A DNA stretch of 64,000 bases, taken from contig JAUNDN010000010.1 in NCBI GenBank assembly GCA_030526045.1, forward strand, positions 1 to 64,000. The letters are read 5' to 3'. The position numbers were made by a program, and so were the translations under genes. The notes under the pieces are model-generated. The model did no database searches. It was not told the DNA's origin and worked only from the letters and a program-made list of their open reading frames with translations. Below, piece after piece: positions 49,301 through 57,740 of this stretch. The DNA comes from Bacillota bacterium. GTDB lineage: Bacteria > Bacillota > Clostridia > Lachnospirales > Lachnospiraceae. Each line of letters starts with the position of its first letter. Positions within the stretch are counted from its first letter, which is position 1.

Positions 49301-50889
49301 ATGGCATCAATCGGCGGATTGGTAACCTGTGCAAAAAGCTGTTTAAAATAGTGGAATAACGGATGATGGGTCTTGCTCAAAACCGGCAGAGGTGTATCCA
49401 CACCCATTGCCGCAATCGCTTCCCCTCCGTTCTTCGCCATGGGAAGAATACTTGTCTTCAGTTCCTCATAGGAATAACCAAATGCCTTCTGCATCCTCTG
49501 TCTTTCCTCAGTTGTGAATTCAGGCACTCTCTCATTGGGAATCTTCAGTTCCTTCAAATGAACCAGATTGCTGTCCAGCCATTCCCCGTAAGGCTGTCTG
49601 GAGGCATAGGTCTCCTTCAACTCGTCATCATCAATAACCTTTCCCCTTACCGTGTCAACCAACAGCATCTTGCCCGGACGTAAACGTTCCTTCACCAAAA
49701 TTTTGGTCGGATCAATATCCAGAACGCCAACCTCTGAGGACAGGATCAACTGATCATCATCGGTAATCATGTAGCGGGAAGGACGAAGACCGTTGCGGTC
49801 AAGCACTGCTCCCATCACATCCCCGTCACAGAATAGAATGGAAGCCGGTCCGTCCCAGGGCTCCATCATGGTTGCGTAATACTGGTAAAAATCCTTTTTA
49901 TGCTGAGACATGGTCTTATTGTTTGCCCATGGCTCCGGTATGGTAATCATCACCGCAAGCGGAAGCTCCATTCCACTCATAACCAGGAACTCCAGTGTGT
50001 TATCCAGCATAGCTGAGTCAGAGCCGGCAGTATTTACTACGGGAAGAACCTTATGAAGCAGTCCATGAAGATGCTCGGACTCCATATTTTCCTCACGGGC
50101 AAGCATCTTATCCGCATTGCCGCGAATGGTATTGATCTCACCGTTGTGTACAATAAAACGGTTGGGATGCGCTCTCTCCCAGCTGGGATTGGTATTGGTT
50201 GAGAAACGGGAATGAACCATGGCGATCGCTGATTCATAATCCGAATCCTGCAGGTCTGCAAAGAAGGTACGCAGCTGCTTTACAAGAAACATTCCTTTAT
50301 ATACAATTGTCCTGCTGGATAAAGAAACCACATAGGTATTATCCGAGGACTGTTCAAATACACGTCTTGCCACATAGAGAAGTCTGTCAAAAGCAACACC
50401 CTTTTCCACCCCTGCCGGCTTTTTGATAAACGCCTGCATAATATGCGGCATACATTCCACTGCCTTATGTCCCAGAACCGAAGGATCGTTTGGCACCTCT
50501 CTCCAACCGAGGAATTCCAGGCCTTCCTTCTCCACAATGATTTCAAACATTTTCTTTGCCTGGTTTTTCTGCAGTTCATCCTGTGGGAAAAAGAACATTC
50601 CGACACCGTATTCTCTTTCCTCTCCGATGGAAATGCCAAGCGGCTCTGTGACCTTCTTAAAAAATTTGTGCGGAATCTGCGTCAGAATTCCGACACCGTC
50701 ACCGGTTTTACCTTCTGCATCCTTTCCTGCACGATGCTCCAGATTTTCCACGATCTTAAGTGCATTTTCCACTGTCTCATGACTTTTTATGCCCTTAATA
50801 TTGACGCAGGCTCCGATGCCACAATTATCATGCTCAAATTCCTGACGATGGAGCGGCGCTTCCGGACGAGTCATCTTTACATCAAACAT
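46339..50889 (-). CDS. gltB: Glutamate synthase large subunit
   Basis: A 1516-residue protein, usual length. Cys-23 in [15 protein letters not shown] is the N-terminal nucleophile after removal of a propeptide, so the amidotransferase domain follows (residues 23-430). The central domain (to about 780) and the FMN-binding synthase domain (about 830-1200) with [23 protein letters not shown] and [14 protein letters not shown] and the 3Fe-4S Cys cluster in [20 protein letters not shown] come next, then the C-terminal beta-helix with [19 protein letters not shown]. With GltD it makes two glutamates from 2-oxoglutarate and glutamine. GGGAGG is seven bases before the start. A leader with mutually exclusive hairpins precedes it. 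Confidence 0.95.
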   Translation of the reverse strand: [1516 protein letters not shown]

Positions 50890-50970
50890 GTTTCTTCCTC
50901 CCTTTTAATTCCCTTAGTTCAGGTAATTTCATCTCTCATTTTTCCATTCTGCGAGGTGCGCATCCAACGC

Positions 50971-51039
50971 GGAGCGCTTTTTGTGCCATTCGGCACACAA
51001 AAAGGTCGCAAAGAGCTTTAAACTCGCTCCTTTGCGACC
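50971..51039 (-). promoter_or_regulatory. Attenuator-like leader of gltBD
   Basis: On the minus strand a hairpin formed by 51039-51026 (GGTCGCAAAGGAGC) and 51016-51004 (GCTCTTTGCGACC) is followed by TTTTTG, a factor-independent terminator inside the leader. A second stem (GTGTGCCGAATGGCAC region, 51003-50978) follows. GGAGCG in the first stem can instead pair with CGCTCC at 50976-50971, which would open the terminator. This suggests transcription attenuation, perhaps by a protein or small ligand; no known riboswitch was recognised. Confidence 0.6.
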
Positions 51040-51048
51040 TATGTGTTT

Positions 51049-51077
51049 ACTATACACCCAATTTAATTTGTTGTAAA
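51049..51077 (-). promoter_or_regulatory. Promoter of gltBD
   Basis: TTTACA, 17 bases, TATAGT on the minus strand, 160 bases before the gltB ATG. Transcription would start around 51042 and run directly into the terminator-like hairpin. Confidence 0.7.
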
Positions 51078-51253
51078 CAATTATTTTTCTAAAATCGTCT
51101 GACAATCAGACAATTTATCTATTTGTATCTCATTTGTGCTTAATTCTCATTTTTTTCTATCATTTCATGCCCGTTTTTCAATGTTTTATGCTCTGTCAGC
51201 AGTTCTGTTTTCGAATAAAAAATTTAAAGCTTTTCTGCTTCACATATCATTTT

Positions 51254-52174
51254 TTATAATTTGTTTTTATTTTTCACACAATTTCCCTTTGTAATCCAGA
51301 TCAAACATCCTGCTGCTCCGATCAAGGAAATAATTGCCATCATGATACGTATCGGTCTGTCAATTTGTGCCAGCTTATTTCCATAGGTCATCACAAAGAT
51401 GCTCACATTGGCCACCGCATGAAACAGGACCGGTGCCGCAAAGCTTTCATATTTTTCATAGGAATAGGCAATGAGTATTCCCAAAATTGTACCATATACC
51501 GCCTGAACCAGATTCCCATGATAACAGCCAAAAAGAAGAGAAGATACTACAATTGCAATCAAATAGCTAAAGCAACGCTTCATCCGATTATAAATCATTC
51601 CCCGGAAAACAGCCTCTTCTGCAAACGGTGAAATAATTCCATAAAGTACAAGTCCCACTCCGAAATCCACTCCAAACTGTGCTGTCGCCGTCTGAGTAAA
51701 GCTAACCGAGCTTTCCGTAAAGCCAATCAAATCAAAGAGCAGATTCAATCCAAGTGCGGAAAGAAACGCAAGTGCTCCAAGCACCATATACGCCGTAACT
51801 CTCTTTTCATTCACCCACTGTCTGTCCTTACCGGAAACAGCCTGCTTCATCTTTCCGTTATCTTCTTTACTCCCACTGGCATGAATCTCCGCAGCAACGC
51901 CCTTCCAGATTACCGCCACACCGCACAAAATTGCAAGTCCGCTAATCATTCCGCGCACTGTATAGGAATTCGCTTTCAAAAAAGCGAGCCCCGCATCTCC
52001 CACACAGCCTGCAAGCAGATTTAAGGCTCCCCATAGAAGAATTTCTGCCATATCATGAACCAGATAATAGACCAAAAGCGGAAGCAAGATATAAATTGTT
52101 TTTTTGATAGAACTCCAGGGTTTGATGCTTTCTTCATCCCACCGGATGCTTATCATTTTCCAGAAATTAATCAT
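51254..52174 (-). CDS. CPBP-family intramembrane metalloprotease
   Basis: A 306-residue membrane protein with about eight hydrophobic segments. The catalytic motifs are EEAVFRGMIYNRM (EExxxR), the HGNLVQAVYG segment with its His, and HAVANVSIFVM (HxxxN), all in the C-terminal half (residues 185-275), typical of CPBP/CAAX-type proteases. Family members process prenylated proteins or protect against self-made bacteriocins; here no bacteriocin gene is near. The start is supported by AAAGGTATC. It is nine bases after the HAD gene and could share its transcript. Confidence 0.8.
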   Translation of the reverse strand: MINFWKMISIRWDEESIKPWSSIKKTIYILLPLLVYYLVHDMAEILLWGALNLLAGCVGDAGLAFLKANSYTVRGMISGLAILCGVAVIWKGVAAEIHASGSKEDNGKMKQAVSGKDRQWVNEKRVTAYMVLGALAFLSALGLNLLFDLIGFTESSVSFTQTATAQFGVDFGVGLVLYGIISPFAEEAVFRGMIYNRMKRCFSYLIAIVVSSLLFGCYHGNLVQAVYGTILGILIAYSYEKYESFAAPVLFHAVANVSIFVMTYGNKLAQIDRPIRIMMAIISLIGAAGCLIWITKGNCVKNKNKL

Positions 52175-52182
52175 GATACCTT

Positions 52183-52851
52183 TTATACCTCTATTAATAT
52201 CCTTCCCAGATCCTCTATCGTCTCTGCAATGTAATCGGCGCCTGCTGCCTCCAGTTCACCCTCAACGGCAAAACCAAAGCGTACACCCACACCGGTAAGT
52301 CCATGTGCCACGGCGCCTTGCATATCAAACTTTCTGTCACCAATCATCGCGCAGCATGCTTTTCTATCATTGACTTTCACAGTCATTATGTCTAGCTGCC
52401 GCAGTGCTTCCTCCACGACCTCTTCCTTACTCCCCCTTGTTCCGTCAAGCTCACTTCCCACGATCACTTCAAAATATTTTTCAATATCGAAGTGACGGAG
52501 GATCTGATGAACGAAGACCGCAGGCTTGCTGGATGCCACAGCAAGATGAGCTCCTGACTTTTGCAGCTTGTGAAGGAGCTGTGGTATTCCCGGAAAAATC
52601 TGATTTTCCAGAACACCGATGGGAGCAAAGCGCTCCCGGTATATCTCTATCGCCTTCTTCGCCTGTTCCTCACTAAGCCCATAATACTCCATAAAGCTGT
52701 CCTTAAGAGGCGGTCCGATAAGCGGTTCCAGCTTCTTAAGGTCGGGCTCTTCAATTCCAAAATAGTGCAGTGCATGTTGTACTGATTTGGTAATACCCTC
52801 TCTGGGGTCTGTGAGGGTACCGTCTAAATCAAACAAACAGTATTGAAACAT
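52183..52851 (-). CDS. HAD-family phosphatase (phosphoglycolate phosphatase-like)
   Basis: A 222-residue HAD hydrolase. Motif I is CLFDLDGTLTDPREG (nucleophile Asp-8 and acid Asp-10), motif II AVASSKPAVFVHQ (Ser), motif III includes Lys in the SELDGTRGSKEEVV region, and motif IV CCAMIGDRKFDMQGAVAHGL. The cap domain between I and II is of the alpha-helical type found in phosphoglycolate phosphatase and beta-phosphoglucomutase. Substrate is probably a sugar or organic phosphate. The start has AGAGG upstream. It is between the CPBP and S1-domain genes, separated by about 26 bases from the latter. Confidence 0.85.
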   Translation of the reverse strand: MFQYCLFDLDGTLTDPREGITKSVQHALHYFGIEEPDLKKLEPLIGPPLKDSFMEYYGLSEEQAKKAIEIYRERFAPIGVLENQIFPGIPQLLHKLQKSGAHLAVASSKPAVFVHQILRHFDIEKYFEVIVGSELDGTRGSKEEVVEEALRQLDIMTVKVNDRKACCAMIGDRKFDMQGAVAHGLTGVGVRFGFAVEGELEAAGADYIAETIEDLGRILIEV

Positions 52852-52877
52852 CTTTTCCTCTTTTCACTTAGCCAATC

Positions 52878-53783
52878 TTATAATCCCAGCTTCTTAAACA
52901 GATCTCCCAGACTGGTTCCCACATTTTCATCGGAGCTGAACTGCTTTGTATCAAACGCTTCCACTTCCTCAGCTTCCTGCTCTTCTGCCACTGCCTTGAT
53001 ACTCAGGGAAATCTTTCCGTCATTGGTATTTAACACCTTGACCTTAACCTTGTCCCCAACCTTTAGTACCTCGGAAGGTTTCTTGATTCTCTTCTGGCAA
53101 ATCTGTGAAATATGAACCAGCCCGGAGAGTCCGTCCTTCAGGTCCACAAAAGCGCCGTAGGTCTGAAGGCTCTCCACAGTTCCCTCCAGAACCGTTCCGG
53201 GCACGATCATCGCTACCTTATGATCATGCTCCTCCTTAGCCTGTTCCTTCAAAATTTCCTTTGCGGAGAGAACCAGCTTTTCTTTTTCCCGATCTACAGT
53301 TATGACTCTAACGGTCAATTTCCTTCCCAGATAGGGCTGCAGATCCTCTACATAGGCAATATCCAACTGGGAAGCCGGAATAAAGCCCCGGATCCCTTCC
53401 ACGTAAGCCACTGCTCCCGCATTTACGATCTCACTGACCTTAACTGTAATATTCTTCTTCTCCTCCAGATATTGCTCCAGCACATCCCATGCCAATACCG
53501 CATTTGCTTCCTTTCTGGAAAGAAGAATATTTCCCTGACCATCATCCATACTCACAACTGTTGCTTCAATCATGTCACCGATCTTCACATCATCCAGAAC
53601 AGAAAAATTGGGATCATCACTCATATCTGCAGTCCTGATGATACCCTGTGTATAGTATTTCAGATCCAGTGTTACTTCCTCTTCGCTTACATCAATAACG
53701 GTGCCGGAAATCACATCTCCTTCATTGATTTTGCGAAAGGATGCCTCCAGTTCCTTTTCATAATCCTTCATTGTCTCTTCCAT
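52878..53783 (-). CDS. S1 RNA-binding domain protein (RpsA-like)
   Basis: A 301-residue protein with three S1 domains: about residues 17-95 (GDVISGTVIDVSEEEVTLDL), 105-170 (NITVKVSEIVNAGAVAYVEGIRGFIPASQL) and 190-260 (GTVLEGTVESLQTYGAFVDLKDGLSGLVHISQI), the last being the most canonical. An acidic tail follows. This is shorter than E. coli ribosomal protein S1 (six domains), as usual in clostridia, where S1 proteins have three or four. It should bind mRNA at the ribosome. The ATG at 53781-53783 has GAGGAG just before it. It may be the first gene of a transcript including HAD and CPBP. Confidence 0.85.
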   Translation of the reverse strand: MEETMKDYEKELEASFRKINEGDVISGTVIDVSEEEVTLDLKYYTQGIIRTADMSDDPNFSVLDDVKIGDMIEATVVSMDDGQGNILLSRKEANAVLAWDVLEQYLEEKKNITVKVSEIVNAGAVAYVEGIRGFIPASQLDIAYVEDLQPYLGRKLTVRVITVDREKEKLVLSAKEILKEQAKEEHDHKVAMIVPGTVLEGTVESLQTYGAFVDLKDGLSGLVHISQICQKRIKKPSEVLKVGDKVKVKVLNTNDGKISLSIKAVAEEQEAEEVEAFDTKQFSSDENVGTSLGDLFKKLGL

Positions 53784-53890
53784 ATTCTCCTCGCATTCTG
53801 CTGCACTTTTTATCACACTGAACTTGCAGCCGGTTCCTTTTTCTCATAGCAATAAATATACCATATTTCCTCATACTTTGCCACCGGAAT

Positions 53891-53939
53891 TGCATAAAAC
53901 AAGGGATCTGCAAAACCTGTACCTGTCTTGCAGATCCCT
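53891..53939 (-). terminator. Terminator after rubrerythrin
   Basis: A perfect 12-bp stem (AGGGATCTGCAA/TTGCAGATCCCT, loop 14 bases) is followed on the minus strand by TTGTTTTATG. It ends the hrb-rbr transcript 48 bases after the rubrerythrin stop. Confidence 0.8.
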
Positions 53940-53986
53940 CTTCTTTTACCCGTGACTTATGAATCACATAAAATCATACGAAATGC

Positions 53987-54523
53987 TTAATAATTTTCTG
54001 CCTTAACCTGGAAATAGCTCTGCGGATGCGCACAAACAGGGCAAACCTCAGGTGCTTTCTTTCCTACGCAGATATGTCCGCAGTTAGCACACTGCCATAC
54101 AACATCGCCGTCCTTGGAGAATACCAAATCTCCTTCGATGTTTGCAAGGAGCTTTCTGTATCTTTCCTCGTGCTCCTTCTCGATTGCAGCAACCCCTTCA
54201 AACAGGTCTGCAATCTTGTCAAAGCCTTCCTCTCTTGCTTCCTTTGCAAAGGTTGCGTACATATCTGTCCACTCATAGTTTTCACCTTCTGCTGCTTCCT
54301 TCAGGTTGTCTATGGTAGAACCGATACCGTCATTCAGGAGCTTATACCACATTTTTGCATGCTCCTTTTCATTGTTTGCAGTCTCTTCAAAAATAGCTGC
54401 AATCTGAACATAACCATCTTTCTTTGCCTTAGATGCAAAGTAGGTATACTTATTTCTTGCCTGTGACTCTCCGGCAAATGCTGTCTTTAAATTTGCTTCT
54501 GTCTTTGATCCTTTTAATTCCAT
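53987..54523 (-). CDS. rbr: Rubrerythrin
   Basis: A 178-residue rubrerythrin. Residues 1-135 are the four-helix ferritin-like domain with [22 protein letters not shown] and [18 protein letters not shown] and [13 protein letters not shown] carrying the Glu and His ligands of the di-iron site. Residues 140-178 are a rubredoxin-like domain with two Cys pairs (WQCANCGHI and CPVCAHPQ). It reduces hydrogen peroxide in anaerobes using electrons from a rubredoxin. The ATG at 54521-54523 follows AAGGAGG by eight bases. The upstream hrb gene (flavin reductase-rubredoxin) is 73 bases away; both share one PerR-like operator and one promoter. Confidence 0.95.
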   Translation of the reverse strand: MELKGSKTEANLKTAFAGESQARNKYTYFASKAKKDGYVQIAAIFEETANNEKEHAKMWYKLLNDGIGSTIDNLKEAAEGENYEWTDMYATFAKEAREEGFDKIADLFEGVAAIEKEHEERYRKLLANIEGDLVFSKDGDVVWQCANCGHICVGKKAPEVCPVCAHPQSYFQVKAENY

Positions 54524-54596
54524 GGGTGTATCCTCCTTAAGTATATTATCATTTTTTATCAGAACCATTTTCATTTCTCTAGCATGAGTCAGAGGG

Positions 54597-55238
54597 TCAC
54601 TGAATTTCCTCAAACTTATCAGCTCCCATGCCGCAGATCGGGCATTTGTAATCCACCGGCAATTCTTCCCCTTCATACACATAGCCGCATACCGTGCATT
54701 TATATTTCTTAGTGGTGCCTTCTGCCTTCTTTTCTTCCTCTTCCGGAATATAGGTAGGTGCATTTTTAGGGCTCTTTCCCTTAACCACCTTGTGGTAGTA
54801 TGCATAAGTCATTGCTTCCCTGTCGCCAAACAGTTCTGCTCCCTTTACTTCCCCGAGGAAAATCGTATGGGTTTCTGTTTCCATCTTATCAATAACTTCA
54901 CATACCAGGTATCCGCAAGAATCTGTAATTACGGGCAAATAGTCCTCTACGCTGTACTTCACCTGTGTAAATTTATCTACATCCTTCCCGGACTGGAAAC
55001 CAAAGGTTCCGATAATAGACGGATCTGAGTCCTCTGCCAGAATGGAGACTGCAAATCTCCCTGTTTCGCTGATGCATTTATTTGTATAGTTGTCATGATT
55101 AATGCTCACCGCAATCGTTGCCGGAGAGGAAGTGATCTGCATCGCACTGTTTGCCGTGCATCCGGTCGGTCTTCCGTTATCCCATGTGCTCACCACATAA
55201 ACACCGTATGAGAGCTTCCGCAAAGTATTTTTATTCAT
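54597..55238 (-). CDS. hrb: High-molecular-weight rubredoxin (flavin reductase - rubredoxin fusion)
   Basis: A 213-residue fusion. Residues 1-160 are a flavin-reductase-like (FMN-binding) domain: [62 protein letters not shown]. Residues about 175-213 are rubredoxin with [10 protein letters not shown] and [14 protein letters not shown], the four Cys ligands for iron. High-molecular-weight rubredoxin carries electrons from NAD(P)H systems to rubrerythrin or flavodiiron proteins, removing peroxide or oxygen. It is first in the operon with rbr. The start follows AAGGAGA. PerR-like repression would tie it to oxidative stress. Confidence 0.9.
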   Translation of the reverse strand: MNKNTLRKLSYGVYVVSTWDNGRPTGCTANSAMQITSSPATIAVSINHDNYTNKCISETGRFAVSILAEDSDPSIIGTFGFQSGKDVDKFTQVKYSVEDYLPVITDSCGYLVCEVIDKMETETHTIFLGEVKGAELFGDREAMTYAYYHKVVKGKSPKNAPTYIPEEEEKKAEGTTKKYKCTVCGYVYEGEELPVDYKCPICGMGADKFEEIQ

Positions 55239-55257
55239 ATTAATCTCCTTTCAATAA

Positions 55258-55272
55258 TAGTAATTATTACTA
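55258..55272. promoter_or_regulatory. PerR-like operator of the hrb-rbr operon
   Basis: A perfect 7-1-7 inverted repeat (TAGTAATTATTACTA) immediately downstream of the -10 box. The PerR box is TTATAATNATTATAA; 11 of 14 defined positions agree. Repression released by peroxide would suit the operon. Confidence 0.65.
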
Positions 55273-55276
55273 CTTT

Positions 55277-55305
55277 AGTCTAATTCTTTTACCTAATTTT
55301 GTCAA
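55277..55305 (-). promoter_or_regulatory. Promoter of the hrb-rbr operon
   Basis: TTGACA, 17 bases, TAGACT on the minus strand, about 38 bases before the hrb ATG, with a palindromic operator overlapping the likely transcription start. Confidence 0.75.
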
Positions 55306-55340
55306 TAGTATTTTCCAAATTGTTTCCGGCATGATTCCCT

Positions 55341-55807
55341 CTATCTTTCCCGGTTCTCCTCAGTAATACCACATGCCTTGCAGAACATTCCGGTAATGTC
55401 CTCTTCGCTTTCCCGGGTTCCGTTCTGGATCCACTTGATCGCCGTGTTGAACAAGGCGCCCATATACATGTACAGCTCATATCTCTCGATCGATCTGCTG
55501 GGCATATTTCCTGCAATTTCCTCATGAAATTGATTCAATTTTCCAATAGAATTGAGCCGTAACCAAAATGATAGAGGTCTAGTAGGAAGTTTCCATATCT
55601 TTTAAAGTAGGCAAAGCTTCTGCGTATGTTTTCATAGGTATAGTAATTTGTCTCATTAGAATCGATCGTACTGCGGAATTCTTCCAGAATATCCTCGATC
55701 AGCGTCAGCAGCACATCCTCCTTGGAATCATAGTTCCGATAAAAGGATACCCTCGCGACACCGGCAGTTCTGATAATTTCCGAAATTGTAATATCAGAAA
55801 AGGGGTA
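55341..55807 (-). pseudogene. TetR-family regulator, truncated and frameshifted
   Basis: The remnant begins in the middle of the helix-turn-helix (YPFSDITISEIIRTAGVARV and SFYRNYDSKEDVL), with a stop just before, so the N-terminal part is missing. The frame runs to LLEN and a TGA at about 55543; the remaining part (LNQFHEEIAGNMPSRSIERY to CKACGITEENRER) is in another frame. So it has lost its 5' end and carries a one-base shift. Its 5' end touches the DegV fragment at 55804, which points the other way. The two were probably a divergent pair whose shared control region was deleted. Confidence 0.75.
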
Positions 55808-56070
55808 TCAGACAGAGTGAGAAGAGAATGCTGGAAGCCCTGCAAAATGACCTTGCAACCCGTTTCTTTGAAATTCCCGCAGAAAGATTACAGATCGGCA
55901 CTGCCGGAACCTTTGAGAAAAAGGAAGATGCCGAAAAGTGGCTTGCTTTTGTCCAATCTGCTTTTCCGCAAAGCTCTGTTTACTATTTTCCTCTTTCCTG
56001 CAGCATCGCTTGTCATGTCGGCATCAATGCTTTGGGCGTCGGGGTTTCCGTCCTTGCGGAGCGCAATTGA
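55804..56070 (+). pseudogene. DegV-family protein, C-terminal fragment
   Basis: About 88 codons of the C-terminal part of a DegV protein (fatty-acid-binding, acyl phosphate carrier in Firmicutes). AERLQIGTAGTFEKKEDAEK and the ending SIACHVGINALGVGV resemble the last part of DegV, where xxxHxGPGxlGixx is usual. All the N-terminal two thirds with the fatty-acid pocket are missing. No normal start lies before it; the ATG at 55828 is internal. It is divergent from the tetR remnant, both broken at 55800-55810. The downstream ABC-F gene is 87 bases away and intact. Confidence 0.7.
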
Positions 56071-56157
56071 CTTTATCAGCATTTCCCTCTATAATCTTAT
56101 CATATGTGCCACTCAGGCATCTATCAATAAAGGTATTGCAGCTTTTAAGGAGCACTT

Positions 56158-57714
56158 ATGAGTATATTAAATGTAGAACATCTAACCCACGGGTTTGGAG
56201 ACCGTGCCATCTTTCAGGACGTCTCCTTTCGTCTCTTAAAAGGGGAACACATCGGCTTAATCGGAGCCAACGGAGAGGGAAAATCCACCTTTATGAATAT
56301 CATTACCGGAAAACTTATGCCGGATGAAGGCAAGATTGAATGGGCCAAAAATGTCCGCGTCGGCTACCTAGACCAGCATACTGTTCTCAAGAAAGGCATG
56401 TCCATCAGAGATGTACTTGCTTCTGCCTTTGATTTCCTTTTTGAACTGGAAGCACAGATGAATGAAATCTGTGATAAAATGGGCGAAGCTTCCGAGGAAG
56501 AGCTGGCGCAGTATATGGAGGATCTGGGAACCATCCAGGATCTTCTGACAGTGCATGACTTCTATCTCATTGATTCCAAGGTGGAGGAGGTTGCAAGAGC
56601 CCTGGGACTTCTGGAGCTTGGTCTTGACAAGGATGTAACCGATTTAAGCGGCGGGCAGCGCACCAAGGTTCTTCTGGGCAAGCTTCTGCTGGAAAAGCCT
56701 GACATTCTGCTTCTTGACGAGCCTACCAACTATCTGGATGCCGAACACATTGAGTGGCTGAAGCGCTACCTGAATGACTACGAGAATGCTTTTATCCTGA
56801 TCTCTCATGACATTCCTTTTTTAAACAGCGTCATTAATCTGATTTACCATATGGACAATCAGAAGCTTGACCGTTATCCCGGAGATTACGACAAGTTCCA
56901 GGAAGTCTATGCCATGAAAAAAGCGCAGCTTGAAGCTGCCTACAATAAACAACAAAAGGAAATTGCAGATCTGAAGGACTTTGTTGCCAGAAACAAGGCC
57001 AGGGTTGCCACCCGCAACATGGCAATGTCCCGCCAGAAGAAGCTGGATAAAATGGATGTGATCGAGCTTGCAGGAGAAAAGCCCAAGCCGGAATTTCATT
57101 TTCGGGAGGCAAGAACCCCCGGACGCTATATCTTCCGTACAAATGAGCTGATAATCGGCTATGAGGAACCACTCTCCTCTCCCTTAAATCTGGAAATGGA
57201 GCGCGGTCAGAAAATCGTTCTCACCGGTGCCAACGGTATCGGAAAAACCACTCTTTTAAAGAGCATTTTAGGGCTGATTCCACCGATCAGCGGCAGTGTA
57301 GAACAGGGTGACTATCTGAGTATCGGCTATTTTGAGCAGGAAGTGGATCAAAGCATTTCCACTACCTGTATTGAGGAAATCTGGAAGGAATTTCCGGGCT
57401 TCACCCAGTACGAAGTGCGCTCTGCCCTTGCCAAATGCGGCCTGACCACCAAGCACATTGAAAGTCTGGTCAAGGTACTCTCCGGTGGCGAGCAGGCGAA
57501 AGTCAGATTATGTAAACTAATCAATCGTGATACCAACATCCTCCTTCTGGATGAGCCTACCAATCATCTGGATGTGGATGCCAAGGCAGAATTGAAGCGT
57601 GCCTTGCAGGAATACAAAGGCAGTATTCTGATGGTATGCCATGAGCCGGATTTCTATGAGGGTCTGGCTACCGATGTGTGGGACTGCACCAAATGGACAA
57701 CGAAGCTGTTTTGA
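56158..57714 (+). CDS. ABC-F family ATPase (ribosome-associated)
   Basis: A 518-residue soluble protein with two ABC ATPase domains. First: GANGEGKSTF (Walker A), LSGGQRTKVLLGKLLLEKPD (signature), ILLLDEPTNYLD (Walker B). Second: GANGIGKTTLL, LSGGEQAKVRLCKLI, ILLLDEPTNHLDV. The interdomain linker (about 230-320, AQLEAAYNKQQKEIADLKDFVARN) is the P-site tRNA interaction motif region. No membrane segment. ABC-F proteins act at the ribosome as translation factors (EttA, YbiT, YkpA) or protect against antibiotics; this one is closest to the YkpA/YbiT housekeeping group. AAGGAG lies before the ATG. Confidence 0.85.
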   Translation: MSILNVEHLTHGFGDRAIFQDVSFRLLKGEHIGLIGANGEGKSTFMNIITGKLMPDEGKIEWAKNVRVGYLDQHTVLKKGMSIRDVLASAFDFLFELEAQMNEICDKMGEASEEELAQYMEDLGTIQDLLTVHDFYLIDSKVEEVARALGLLELGLDKDVTDLSGGQRTKVLLGKLLLEKPDILLLDEPTNYLDAEHIEWLKRYLNDYENAFILISHDIPFLNSVINLIYHMDNQKLDRYPGDYDKFQEVYAMKKAQLEAAYNKQQKEIADLKDFVARNKARVATRNMAMSRQKKLDKMDVIELAGEKPKPEFHFREARTPGRYIFRTNELIIGYEEPLSSPLNLEMERGQKIVLTGANGIGKTTLLKSILGLIPPISGSVEQGDYLSIGYFEQEVDQSISTTCIEEIWKEFPGFTQYEVRSALAKCGLTTKHIESLVKVLSGGEQAKVRLCKLINRDTNILLLDEPTNHLDVDAKAELKRALQEYKGSILMVCHEPDFYEGLATDVWDCTKWTTKLF

Positions 57715-57740
57715 TAAGGTTCCGCCTTTCTAAATGGAAA

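Larger units (their letters stand above)
50890..51253. other. Intergenic region with gltB leader
   Basis: The 364 bases contain the gltB promoter (51049-51077), two leader hairpins (50978-51039) and the ribosome binding site of gltB. From about 51090 to 51253, toward the CPBP gene end, no further signal is seen except T-rich stretches. No small gene is convincing. Confidence 0.6.

Noticed and set aside
50978..51039. Known riboswitch or T-box before gltB
   Set aside because: None of the conserved elements I know (T-box sequence, glutamine or SAM riboswitch cores) is present; only an attenuator-like fold is supported.
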